Shown here one piece after another: positions 26,370-33,944 of a stretch of 64,000 nt of DNA. Under the pieces are notes generated by a model. The model saw only the letters and a program-made list of their open reading frames with translations, ran no database searches and was not told the DNA's origin. How positions within the stretch are numbered: the stretch's first letter is position 1; each line of letters begins with the position of its first letter. Origin of the DNA: Actinobacillus sp. (GTDB taxonomy: Bacteria > Pseudomonadota > Gammaproteobacteria > Enterobacterales > Pasteurellaceae); assembly GCA_020026155.1 (NCBI GenBank), contig JAHHQX010000005.1, positions 1 through 64,000 on the forward strand, written 5' to 3'. The position numbers were made by a program, and so were the translations under genes.

Positions 26370-26826
26370 ATGAGATATCTAATATTATCATGCTTAATCT
26401 TAGTCTTATCTGGATGCTATTTAGCAAATGGTCCTCCTGTTGAAGGAGAGTATTGGGTAAAAAAATAACAAGAAAATTACCGATAGTGAGGTAGATAAAT
26501 GTAACCAACTTGCATATAAATATGCATTTAAGAGCAAAAAAGAAAAGGAACAATACGATCGTTTGCAATCTATAATGGATACAGATTTTGACAAATTATA
26601 TGCTAATAAAAAAGATTTTAACCAATATAGCGCACTTCTGGATATACTTACTAGATATGAACGTAAATGTTTCTACGATTTAGGCTACCATTTTGCAGCA
26701 CCTTTTTATTGGTGTCTTGCTGGAAATATGGATATTTGCAAGATGAATGCGGGGTATAGTTATTATGGATTAGGCTATGCTCTCACTCCATTTTTTTCTC
26801 CACCAAAAAAGACTGATTCTCAGTAG
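26370..26826 (+). pseudogene. Frameshifted small lipoprotein gene, copy 1 of 3
   Basis: Starts with the same lipoprotein signal as copies 2 and 3 (MRYLILSCLILVLSGC) after an AAGGAG site. The frame breaks in an A7 tract at about 26459-26465: reading stops at the TAA right after WVKK. Removing one A restores a 151-codon frame (KITDSEVDKC...PPKKTDSQ) homologous throughout to the other copies, and the total length (457 bp) is 3n+1. Either a decayed copy or one switched by slippage. The restored product would have the same C-terminal block as copy 2 (CFYDLGYHFAAPFYWCLAG). Confidence 0.82.
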
Positions 26827-26839
26827 TAGGATTTTTATA

Positions 26840-27089
26840 AAAGACTGATTTCTAGCAATAGAAGTTAGTCTTTTTTATATATTAGACAAAATTAATTTAA
26901 ACGTAAAAAATCTTATAAATATTAGAGTAATTCTTTAAAAGTATTTTATTGCCGTCAATGAATGATAGGTGTACAATTTAATAATCTTATAAATTATCCT
27001 AAATGCTAACCAGACGTGATATTTATAAATACACAAAGCAATGTAGGATTATTCTTTTTTGATGACTCATAACCTAATAACAAGGAAAT
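26840..27089 (+). repeat. Array leader copy 2 (terminator plus promoter)
   Basis: Terminator hairpin (AAGACTGA...TTAGTCTT, 26840-26876) followed by a 210-bp leader homologous to 21158-21398. It retains -35 TTGCCG (26949-26954), 17-bp spacer and -10 TACAAT (26972-26977). It is almost identical to copy 3, 870 bp downstream. Confidence 0.85.
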
Positions 27090-27155
27090 ATGAAATTAAA
27101 TTATAAAAACTATATGAATAGTGCTTTCATTCGTAATTATAGGAAAATAATATAG
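27090..27155 (+). pseudogene. 21-codon stub of the Imm49-like gene, first remnant
   Basis: After the leader, ATG opens a 21-codon frame (MKLNYKNYMNSAFIRNYRKII) matching the first residues of the gene at 21399 (MNLNYKTYIGSDCKRNY). It jumps directly to sequence matching the end of that gene and the hairpin. A large internal deletion of the immunity gene is the simplest explanation. It keeps promoter, ribosome site and stop, so it may now act as a translated leader for the lipoprotein gene. Confidence 0.75.
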
Positions 27156-27157
27156 AT

Positions 27158-27198
27158 TCCAGTAAATCCATAAAATTTTACGAATTTACTGGTGTGAT
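27158..27198. repeat. Family B hairpin, copy 6
   Basis: Variant with TTCCAG...CTGGTGTGAT arms, between the Imm49-like stub and lipoprotein copy 2. Confidence 0.8.
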
Positions 27199-27243
27199 TT
27201 TAAAAACCATTAATTTTATTTAATGGTACAAGGAGAATAAAAG

Positions 27244-27696
27244 ATGAGATATCTAATATTATCATGTTTAATTCTAGTTTTATCTGGATGCTATTTAGGC
27301 AATGGCCCCCCTCCTGAAGATGAATTCTGGGTACAGAATAATCAAAAGATATCTGATAGTGAGCAAAGGGTATGCTATAAAAAGGTAGAAACATTGTATT
27401 TGACTAGGAACGAGAGAGAGTTATTTCATAACCTACAAGATGAATTTATGAAAGATCCTATGAAAATGATGGATAATCAAGAAAAATATAATAAATATAA
27501 ACTTCTTTTGCATAAAATATCAGTGTTAAGTAGTAAATGTTTCTACGATTTAGGCTACCATTTTGCCGCCCCTTTTTATTGGTGTCTTGCTGGAAATATG
27601 GATATTTGTAAGATGAATTCGGGGTATAGTTATTATGGATTAGGCTATGTTCTCACCCCATTTTTTTTCCCACCAAAAAAGACTGATTCTCAATAG
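27244..27696 (+). CDS. Small lipoprotein, array copy 2
   Basis: 150-residue predicted lipoprotein: signal peptide MRYLILSCLILVLSGC with lipobox LSGC, lipidated C16, then a Pro-rich linker and a soluble domain with several cysteines ending PPKKTDSQ. I do not recognise the family. The N- and C-terminal parts match copy 1, but the central segment (about residues 40-98) is unrelated in detail, repeating the constant-variable-constant pattern of the PoNi-like genes. In this context it may be an envelope-located immunity factor against toxins acting outside the cytoplasm (inference). It is preceded by a hairpin and an AAGGAG site, and followed by a terminator. Confidence 0.72.
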   Translation: MRYLILSCLILVLSGCYLGNGPPPEDEFWVQNNQKISDSEQRVCYKKVETLYLTRNERELFHNLQDEFMKDPMKMMDNQEKYNKYKLLLHKISVLSSKCFYDLGYHFAAPFYWCLAGNMDICKMNSGYSYYGLGYVLTPFFFPPKKTDSQ

Positions 27697-27709
27697 TAGG
27701 ATTTTTATA

Positions 27710-27959
27710 AAAGACTGATTTCTAGCAATAGAAGTTAGTCTTTTTTATATATTAGACAAAATTAATTTAAACGTAAAAAATCTTATAAATATTAGAGTAA
27801 TTCTTTAAAAGTATTTTATTGCCGTCAATGAATGATAGGTGTACAATTTAATAATCTTATAAATTATCCTAAATGCTAACCAGACGTGATATTTATAAAT
27901 ACACAAAGCAATGTAGGATTATTCTTTTTTGATGACTCATAACCTAATAACAAGGAAAT
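27710..27959 (+). repeat. Array leader copy 3 (terminator plus promoter)
   Basis: Near-identical to the leader at 26840, 870 bp downstream. It has a terminator hairpin at 27710-27746, -35 TTGCCG at 27819-27824 and -10 TACAAT at 27842-27847. Confidence 0.85.
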
Positions 27960-28025
27960 ATGAAATTAAATTATAAAAACTATATGAATAGTGCTTTCAT
28001 TCGTAATTATAGGAAAATAATATAG
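27960..28025 (+). pseudogene. 21-codon stub of the Imm49-like gene, second remnant
   Basis: Identical to the stub at 27090, 870 bp downstream. It arose by duplication of the leader-stub-hairpin-lipoprotein unit after the deletion. Confidence 0.75.
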
Positions 28026-28027
28026 AT

Positions 28028-28068
28028 TCCAGTAAATCCATAAATTTCCACGAATTTACTGGCGTGAT
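28028..28068. repeat. Family B hairpin, copy 7
   Basis: Arms TTCCAGTAAAT / ATTTACTGGCGTGAT with altered centre (ATAAATTTCCACGA), before lipoprotein copy 3. Confidence 0.8.
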
Positions 28069-28112
28069 TTCAAAACCATTAATTTTATTTAATGGTAAAA
28101 GGAGAATAAAAG

Positions 28113-28568
28113 ATGAGATATCTACTATTATCATGTTTAATTCTAGTTTTATCTGGATGTTATTTAGCAAATGGTCCTCCAGGTGAGGAGGATTATTGGA
28201 TAAAAAATGGTAATAAAATTACAAATGATGAGATAAATAAATGCGATCAACTTGCAGATAAATATGCATTTGGAAGTAAAAAAGAAAAGGAAAAATATGA
28301 TTATTTGCAATCTGTAGTAGATACAGATCCTGATAAGTTGATAGCTAATAAAGAAGATTTTAACCAGTATGATAGACTTTTAGATATACTTACTAAGTAT
28401 AAACATGGGTGTTATTATAGTTTAGGCTATCGTTTCAATGCTCCTTTTTATTGGTGCCTTATTGGGAATATGCATATTTGTAAGGAAAATATAAAGTATA
28501 GCGGGTATGGATTAAATTATATTTTCCCTTCATCTCCTTCGCCACAGGAAAATACTGATTCTCAGTAG
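28113..28568 (+). CDS. Small lipoprotein, array copy 3
   Basis: 151 residues with the same lipoprotein signal (lipobox LSGC). The central part resembles the restored copy 1 (ADKYAFGSKKEKEKYDYLQS, DFNQYDRLLDILTKYK) while the C-terminus has diverged (GCYYSLGYRFNAPFYWCLIG). Four conserved cysteines follow the lipidated one. It is the last gene of the array, and the recurrent terminator (28582-28618) closes it before galE. Function unknown; envelope immunity is inferred from context only. Confidence 0.72.
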   Translation: MRYLLLSCLILVLSGCYLANGPPGEEDYWIKNGNKITNDEINKCDQLADKYAFGSKKEKEKYDYLQSVVDTDPDKLIANKEDFNQYDRLLDILTKYKHGCYYSLGYRFNAPFYWCLIGNMHICKENIKYSGYGLNYIFPSSPSPQENTDSQ

Positions 28569-28581
28569 TAGAATTTTTATA

Positions 28582-28618
28582 AAAGACTGATTTCTAGCAG
28601 TAGAAGTCAGTCTTTTTT
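28582..28618 (+). terminator. Recurrent array terminator, copy 4
   Basis: AAAAGACTGA...TCAGTCTTTTTT hairpin, the same terminator as after dapD (21120) and after lipoprotein copies 1 and 2. Confidence 0.88.
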
Positions 28619-28634
28619 ATTTGCGTGAAAAATA

Positions 28635-28669
28635 AAAAACTCACCTTAGATATTTTGAGGTGAGTTTTT
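28635..28669. terminator. Bidirectional terminator between the array and galE
   Basis: AAAAACTCACCT / AGGTGAGTTTTT with an 11-nt loop. A- and T-runs on both sides serve galE (reverse) and the array (forward). Confidence 0.88.
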
Positions 28670-28688
28670 GTTTTAGTGGAGAAAAATC

Positions 28689-29702
28689 TTATTTATAACC
28701 ATTTGGATTGTTTTTTTGCCAATTCCAAGTGTCACGCATCATGGTGTTAAGGTCGCGATCTGTTTTCCAGCGTAGTTTTTCCCACGCTTTTTTCGGATCA
28801 GCATAGCAAGTCGCGATATCACCAGGGCGACGTGGGGAGATTTGATAAGGTACGTCAACGTTATTCGCACTCATAAAGGCGTTGACCATATCCAGTACAG
28901 AATAACCTGTTCCTGTGCCTAAGTTATAAACATGGCAGCCTGCGTCAGTTGCGTGCGTTTCGAGTGCTTTTAAATGCCCGAGTGCAAGGTCAACGACGTG
29001 AATATAATCACGAACCCCTGTACCGTCTGGAGTTGGGTAGTCGTCGCCGAATATAGACAGTTTCGCTAATTTACCCACGGCAACTTGGCTGATGTACGGT
29101 AAAAGATTATTCGGGATACCATTAGGATCTTCGCCGATTAAGCCACTTTCGTGCGCACCCACTGGATTGAAATAGCGGAGGATAACCGCGCTTAATTTCG
29201 GATTAGCTTTGCAGGTATCCATTAAAATGCGTTCTACCATATATTTTGATGTGCCGTATGGATTAGTGGTACCGCCGACAGGGGAGTCTTCAGTAATTGG
29301 CACGATTTGTGGATCGCCGTAAACGGTTGCTGATGAGCTAAATACAATGCTATAAACGCCCGCACGGAGCATTTCTTCCAAAAGCACGATAGAGCCAGTT
29401 ACGTTATTTTGGTAATATTCCAACGGTTTTTGTACGCTCTCACCGACAGCTTTAAGCCCTGCAAAATGGATAACGGACGTAATAGAATGTTCGGCAAAAA
29501 TTTTGCGTAAAATGTCACGATCGAGAATATCGCCACGGTAGAAAGGCACTTTTTTTCCTGTAATTTGTGCCACACGGTCTAAAGATACTTCGCTTGAATT
29601 AGATAAATTATCCAATACGACAACCTCTAATCCCGCTTTCATTAATTCTACTAAAGTGTGCGAACCGATGTATCCCGCACCGCCTGTAACCAGAATAGTC
29701 AT
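28689..29702 (-). CDS. galE: UDP-glucose 4-epimerase
   Basis: NAD-dependent short-chain dehydrogenase family enzyme interconverting UDP-glucose and UDP-galactose for galactose use and lipooligosaccharide synthesis. The start at 29702 (MTILVTGGAGYIGSH) has GAGG upstream; a further in-frame ATG at 29714 is less likely. 337 residues, the usual size. NAD-binding GGAGYIGSH and catalytic YGTSKYMVE (Tyr-x3-Lys) are intact. It stands alone, without galT or galK neighbours. Confidence 0.96.
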   Translation of the reverse strand: MTILVTGGAGYIGSHTLVELMKAGLEVVVLDNLSNSSEVSLDRVAQITGKKVPFYRGDILDRDILRKIFAEHSITSVIHFAGLKAVGESVQKPLEYYQNNVTGSIVLLEEMLRAGVYSIVFSSSATVYGDPQIVPITEDSPVGGTTNPYGTSKYMVERILMDTCKANPKLSAVILRYFNPVGAHESGLIGEDPNGIPNNLLPYISQVAVGKLAKLSIFGDDYPTPDGTGVRDYIHVVDLALGHLKALETHATDAGCHVYNLGTGTGYSVLDMVNAFMSANNVDVPYQISPRRPGDIATCYADPKKAWEKLRWKTDRDLNTMMRDTWNWQKNNPNGYK

Positions 29703-29807
29703 AATTAACCTCACGAAATAAAAACGAGGCTAGTTTTTAGGAAAAGCGAGGGCTTGTCAAGGAAAGAAGTGCCGTAACTTGATTTAGGCTAAAAATGTGA
29801 ATTTGTT

Positions 29808-29930
29808 TTGCTTTTTCCCGTGTTTCCCCTTATAATGCATCGCTCAAAGCAAATGCTTTGACAAAATACGAGAAACCGCTGGGTCGCCTGCGGTTTTATT
29901 TTTAAATTAATTTTATTAGAGAAAGCAAAA
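29808..29930 (+). promoter_or_regulatory. rplY promoter and structured leader
   Basis: -35 TTGCTT (29808-29813), 17-bp spacer, -10 TATAAT (29831-29836). The roughly 88-nt leader holds two perfect hairpins: CAAAGC/GCTTTG (29845-29860) and AAACCGC/GCGGTTT (29873-29896). In E. coli, L25 represses its own translation through its leader; the hairpins here fit such autoregulation, which is inferred. Confidence 0.7.
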
Positions 29931-30218
29931 ATGGCATTTACATTTGAAGCAAAAACACGTACTGCGTATGGTAAGGGTGCGAGCCGCCGCCTACGTCACA
30001 ATGGTGAATTCCCAGCAATCATCTACGGTGGTGAAGAAGCACCAGTTTCTATCATCTTAAACCACGATGAAGTAAACAACGCACAAGCTCACGACAGCTT
30101 CTACAGCGAAGTTATTACTTTAGTTGTTGACGGTAAAGAAGTGCCTGTAAAAGTACAAGCAATGCAACGTCACCCATTCAAACCAAAACTAGTGCACATC
30201 GATTTCAAACGTGCTTAA
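29931..30218 (+). CDS. rplY: 50S ribosomal protein L25
   Basis: 5S rRNA-binding protein of the large subunit central protuberance. The 95 residues start MAFTFEAKTRTAYGKGASRRLR and contain the FPAIIYGGEE and KVQAMQRHPFKPKLVHIDF blocks of the short (E. coli-type) L25. Monocistronic, with its own promoter, leader and a strong terminator. Confidence 0.97.
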   Translation: MAFTFEAKTRTAYGKGASRRLRHNGEFPAIIYGGEEAPVSIILNHDEVNNAQAHDSFYSEVITLVVDGKEVPVKVQAMQRHPFKPKLVHIDFKRA

Positions 30219-30231
30219 TTTTTAGGTTGAG

Positions 30232-30262
30232 AAAAAACGCCAAAGCAATTTGGCGTTTTTTT
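30232..30262 (+). terminator. Terminator after rplY
   Basis: AAAACGCCAAA / TTTGGCGTTTT hairpin with flanking A- and T-runs. Confidence 0.9.
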
Positions 30263-30285
30263 ATGGCTAATAAAAAGGAGAAAAA

Positions 30286-31080
30286 ATGAAAATTGCGCTT
30301 GGCGTAGAATATCTAGGTGAAAAATATTACGGTTGGCAACGACAAGAGAAAGTCAGAAGTGTACAAGAAGAATTAGAAAAAGCCTTGTCTTTTGTTGCGA
30401 ATGAGCCGATCGAAGTCTTTTGTGCAGGGCGCACTGATTCTGGCGTGCATGCGACAGGGCAGGTTGTGCATTTTGAAACTCAAGCAAACCGCCCAGAAAA
30501 AGCGTGGACATTTGGTACCAATGCGAATTTACCTGATGATATTGCTGTGCGTTGGGCAAAAATTGTCGATGAGGATTTTCACGCACGCTTTAGTGCAACA
30601 GCACGCCGTTACCGCTACATTATTTTAAATCAAAAACAACGTGGTGCGATTTTATCTGCAGGTGTGACTCATTACCATTTGCCACTCGATCATCATAAAA
30701 TGCACGAGGCAGCTCAAGCATTATTAGGCGAACGAGATTTTACTTCATTCCGTGCCGCACAATGCCAATCTAAAACCCCATGGCGTAATGTGCATCATGT
30801 CAAAGTAACACGCCACGGCGATTATATCGTAGTAGATATTCAAGCGAATGCGTTTTTACATCACATGGTGCGAAATATTGTCGGCAGTTTATTAGAAATT
30901 GGCGCAGGTAATAAGCCAGTAGATTGGATGAAAACCTTATTAGAATTAAAAGATCGCTCTCAAGCTGCACCGACAGCAAAAGCGAACGGATTATATTTAG
31001 TCAAAGCATTTTACCCTGAGCATTTTCAATTACCAGAAATGCCACTTGGTCCATTATTCCTACCTGAAGACCTCGAATAA
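30286..31080 (+). CDS. truA: tRNA pseudouridine synthase A
   Basis: Forms pseudouridine at positions 38-40 of tRNA anticodon stem-loops. The 264 residues contain the catalytic CAGRTDSGVHATGQ motif with D51, and FLHHMVRNIVGSLLEIG. The ATG follows AAAAAGGAGAAAAA. It is isolated by the rplY terminator upstream and a family A palindrome downstream. Confidence 0.96.
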   Translation: MKIALGVEYLGEKYYGWQRQEKVRSVQEELEKALSFVANEPIEVFCAGRTDSGVHATGQVVHFETQANRPEKAWTFGTNANLPDDIAVRWAKIVDEDFHARFSATARRYRYIILNQKQRGAILSAGVTHYHLPLDHHKMHEAAQALLGERDFTSFRAAQCQSKTPWRNVHHVKVTRHGDYIVVDIQANAFLHHMVRNIVGSLLEIGAGNKPVDWMKTLLELKDRSQAAPTAKANGLYLVKAFYPEHFQLPEMPLGPLFLPEDLE

Positions 31081-31084
31081 AAGC

Positions 31085-31132
31085 AATTACGCCCCATTTT
31101 TCGTAAAATTTTTTATGATTTTGCGGGCGTGA
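31085..31132. repeat. Family A palindrome after truA
   Basis: ATTACGCCCCATTTTTCG left arm and GATTTTGCGGGCGTGAT right arm around TAAAATTTTTTA. Likely terminator of truA. Confidence 0.72.
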
Positions 31133-31203
31133 TCACATTTTTTCACTCAAAAAAAGATTTTTGTTGCCCTTCCGTTTTAAAGTACGTGTCACGGAGGGGG
31201 AAC

Positions 31204-32028
31204 ATGAAAAAATCATTTATTTTACTCATTATAAGCCTATGGGCGGTGAAAACCTATTCGATAACAGAACCATTGCCACCCAAACTTATGTTATTGAAGG
31301 TTTATCATGGACAGCCTTTGCAAGGTTGGGTAATGAGTGAAAAATTAGATGGTGTGCGTGGTTACTGGACCGGCAAAGCACTTTATAGCCGCCAGAAACG
31401 CTTATTGACCCCTCCGCCTTATTTCACCAAGTATTTTCCGCCGTTTGCGATTGACGGCGAGCTTTTTATTCAACGCCAGTCCTTTGATGAGGTATCGCGT
31501 ATCGTGCGATCAAAAGGCGATAAGGGCTGGTCTAAAATTAAATTAAACGTATTTGACGTCCCTAATGCGCAAGGCGATTTATTTCAACGGCTTGCTACGC
31601 TAAAGCACTATTTACAAAAGCACCCTGATGCACCGATTAAAATTATCCCGCAAATTCCCATTCAATCTAAAGCACAAATGATGACGTTTTTTCATCAAGT
31701 CGTGGATAATGGTGGCGAGGGAATCGTATTGCGTAATCCTAAATTAGGATATTTACACGGGCGTAGCGATCAAATTTTAAAATTCAAACCATTGCTTGAT
31801 GATGAATGCAAGGTTATCGCCCACCGAGCGGGGCGGGGAAAATATCAGGGAATGTTGGGATCGGTTATCTGCAAAAATCAATATGGCACTTTTCGGATTG
31901 GTTCAGGATTTAGCGATAAAGAACGCCAAAATCCCCCGCCAATAGGCACGGTCATTACCTATCAATATCGCGGTTTTACTAAAAAGGGATTCCCTCGTTT
32001 TGCAACGTTTTATCGCGTAAAATCATAG
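31204..32028 (+). CDS. ligA: Periplasmic ATP-dependent DNA ligase
   Basis: ATP-dependent DNA ligase of the minimal Lig E type found in Haemophilus, with catalytic lysine in motif I SEKLDGVR (K47), motif III-like AIDGELF, motif IV GGEGIVLR and motif V ILKFKP. It comprises adenylation and OB domains only. The start at 31204 has GGAGGGG just upstream and yields a signal peptide (MKKSFILLIISLWAVKTYS), so the enzyme is probably exported, possibly acting on extracellular or incoming DNA. An earlier in-frame ATG at 31129 lies inside the palindrome and is unlikely. 274 residues. The gene symbol follows Haemophilus usage and is not the NAD ligase. Confidence 0.92.
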   Translation: MKKSFILLIISLWAVKTYSITEPLPPKLMLLKVYHGQPLQGWVMSEKLDGVRGYWTGKALYSRQKRLLTPPPYFTKYFPPFAIDGELFIQRQSFDEVSRIVRSKGDKGWSKIKLNVFDVPNAQGDLFQRLATLKHYLQKHPDAPIKIIPQIPIQSKAQMMTFFHQVVDNGGEGIVLRNPKLGYLHGRSDQILKFKPLLDDECKVIAHRAGRGKYQGMLGSVICKNQYGTFRIGSGFSDKERQNPPPIGTVITYQYRGFTKKGFPRFATFYRVKS

Positions 32029-32101
32029 AGATATTTTATTCCTCCTTGGCATAAATTAGGTTACACTAGCCGAAAAAGTAATAATGATTGGAGGAAAACA
32101 G

Positions 32102-32716
32102 ATGCAAAAATTCGGTCACGATGATCTTACTATTTTGCGAGAAGAACCGCTTTATGACGGATTTTTTAAACTTAAAAAGATCTATTTTAAGCATAAACTG
32201 TTTGCTGGGGGCGAAAGCGATATTGTTGTTCGTGAATTACTGATTAAAGGTGCAGCCGTTGCCGTAATTGCGTACGATCCAATGCGTGATGAAGTGGTGA
32301 TGGTAGAACAAGTGCGTATTGGTGCTTATGATCCAAAACTTAATAATTCACCGTGGCTTTTAGAATTAATCGCAGGTATGGTCGAAACCGGAGAAAGCCC
32401 TGAAGAAGTGGCAATCCGTGAAAGTGAAGAAGAGGCGGGTATTAAAGTTGAAAACCTCACCCATGCACTTAGCGTATGGGACAGCCCAGGTGGCACGATA
32501 GAACGTATCCATATTCTAGCCGGTATGACCGATAGCACTACTGCTCAAGGTTTACATGGTTTAGCCGAAGAACATGAAGATATCCGCGTACATGTGTTGC
32601 CACGTGAAAAAGCCTACGAAATGGTAAGTAACGGTGAAATCGATAACTGTATTGCCGTGCTTGGTTTACAATGGTTACAATTAAATTATCAAAAATTGAT
32701 CCAAGCTTGGGGGTAA
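32102..32716 (+). CDS. nudF: ADP-ribose pyrophosphatase
   Basis: Nudix hydrolase cleaving ADP-ribose to AMP and ribose-5-phosphate. 204 residues from the ATG at 32102, preceded by GGAGG; the upstream ATG at 32084 lies before that site. The Nudix box reads GMVETGESPEEVAIRESEEE followed by AGI. It lies 210 bp before cpdA, the same gene neighbourhood as in E. coli. Confidence 0.94.
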   Translation: MQKFGHDDLTILREEPLYDGFFKLKKIYFKHKLFAGGESDIVVRELLIKGAAVAVIAYDPMRDEVVMVEQVRIGAYDPKLNNSPWLLELIAGMVETGESPEEVAIRESEEEAGIKVENLTHALSVWDSPGGTIERIHILAGMTDSTTAQGLHGLAEEHEDIRVHVLPREKAYEMVSNGEIDNCIAVLGLQWLQLNYQKLIQAWG

Positions 32717-32926
32717 TTTTTACGGATTGTATCTTTATTTAGCAAAACTAAGCTATTTTTAATTTTAAGCGTCACAAGCCGTAGGTAAAAATGTGAAGTA
32801 TGTCATATTTTTTTAACAAATTTGTTTAAAAAACATGAAGCTGTTAACATTTTTGAACATTTGTGAGTGCATTTAAAGAGAAAAATTTGTACCTTATGCA
32901 CAGCTAATCAAAAGAGGAAAAAAACG

Positions 32927-33757
32927 TTGAGTGACGCTTATCAACATAATATCGATTCAGACGCCGTAAAATTTATTCAAATAACCGATCCACATCTCTT
33001 TGAAGATGAAAGTAGCGTGTTATTAGGCATGAATACGTCGGATTCTTTCTCGCAAGTTTTAAAAGAAGTGGTAGCGGATACTTTCCCTTACGAATGCGTG
33101 CTTGCAACCGGTGATTTGGTGCAAGATCGTGCCAAGAAAAGCTATGAGCGTTTTTGTCAGCAAATTAAATCACTCAATAAACCGATCTTTTGGACAACAG
33201 GGAATCATGATTACTTACCCGATATGCACGAAGTATTGGGGCAGTACCCCGATTATATTTTCCCGCATAAACATATTCTCATGGGCAAACACTGGCAAGT
33301 TTTACTCTTAGATAGCCAAGTTTATGGTGTGCCATACGGACGCTTAAGCCCGTGCCAATTAGCATGGCTTGATCAGAAACTTTATCAAAATCCAGAACGT
33401 TATACGTTAGTGGTTTTCCATCATCATATTATTTCGACTGACTCCGCATGGCTCGATCAGCATAATTTGCGTAATGTGTATGATTTATTAACTATCTTGC
33501 AGAAATACCCCAATGTGAAAGGTATCCTCGGCGGTCATATCCATCAAAGTATGGACAAGATGTGGGAAGGTTATCGTGTGATGTCTACGCCATCAACTTG
33601 TATTCAATTTAAACCCGCTAACCATAAGTTTAAACTTGACGAACTTCAGCCCGGCTGGCGCGAAGTCACCCTCCACGCAAACGGCGATATTGAAACCCAA
33701 GTTAAACGCGTCCAACAAAAAACGTTCCTCCCAAATCTGTTAGGGGAAGGGTATTAG
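32927..33757 (+). CDS. cpdA: 3',5'-cyclic-AMP phosphodiesterase
   Basis: Metallophosphoesterase that degrades cAMP, tuning CRP-dependent genes such as lldP in this window. I set a TTG start at 32927, preceded by AGAGGA at good spacing. That gives 276 residues, the E. coli length; a GTG at 32867 would add 20 residues without a ribosome site. Metal motifs are intact: DPHLF, GDLVQD, GNHDY and GGHIHQ. A non-ATG start could keep expression low. Confidence 0.92.
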   Translation: MSDAYQHNIDSDAVKFIQITDPHLFEDESSVLLGMNTSDSFSQVLKEVVADTFPYECVLATGDLVQDRAKKSYERFCQQIKSLNKPIFWTTGNHDYLPDMHEVLGQYPDYIFPHKHILMGKHWQVLLLDSQVYGVPYGRLSPCQLAWLDQKLYQNPERYTLVVFHHHIISTDSAWLDQHNLRNVYDLLTILQKYPNVKGILGGHIHQSMDKMWEGYRVMSTPSTCIQFKPANHKFKLDELQPGWREVTLHANGDIETQVKRVQQKTFLPNLLGEGY

Positions 33758-33762
33758 GCATT

Positions 33763-33788
33763 TGGTGCTCTGGGCGAGACTTGAACTC
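33763..33788 (-). other. 26-nt fragment identical to the 3' end of tRNA-Leu(GAG), attachment-site-like
   Basis: Immediately after cpdA, these 26 bases are the exact reverse complement of the last 26 nt (including CCA) of the tRNA-Leu at 43689-43774. Identity stops abruptly at 33789. Duplicated tRNA 3' ends are the usual footprint of tRNA-targeting integrases, so this is a candidate remnant att site. No integrase gene is present in the window. Confidence 0.7.
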
Positions 33789-33882
33789 AGGGGAATTTCG
33801 TTCTCTTTCCATTTAGAAAGTTTTAAAAAATGGAAGCAGGTAGAGAATTGAGTGTTTAATATATCCCGTTTTTCAATCAAAG

Positions 33883-33920
33883 AAAAGGCTAATGACTGTT
33901 AAGCAACCATTAGCCTTTTT
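33883..33920. terminator. Bidirectional terminator between cpdA and bioY
   Basis: AAAAGGCTAATG / CATTAGCCTTTTT hairpin with A- and T-runs, usable by both convergent genes. Confidence 0.88.
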
Positions 33921-33944
33921 CGTTTCTAATATCAAGCAAAGTTT

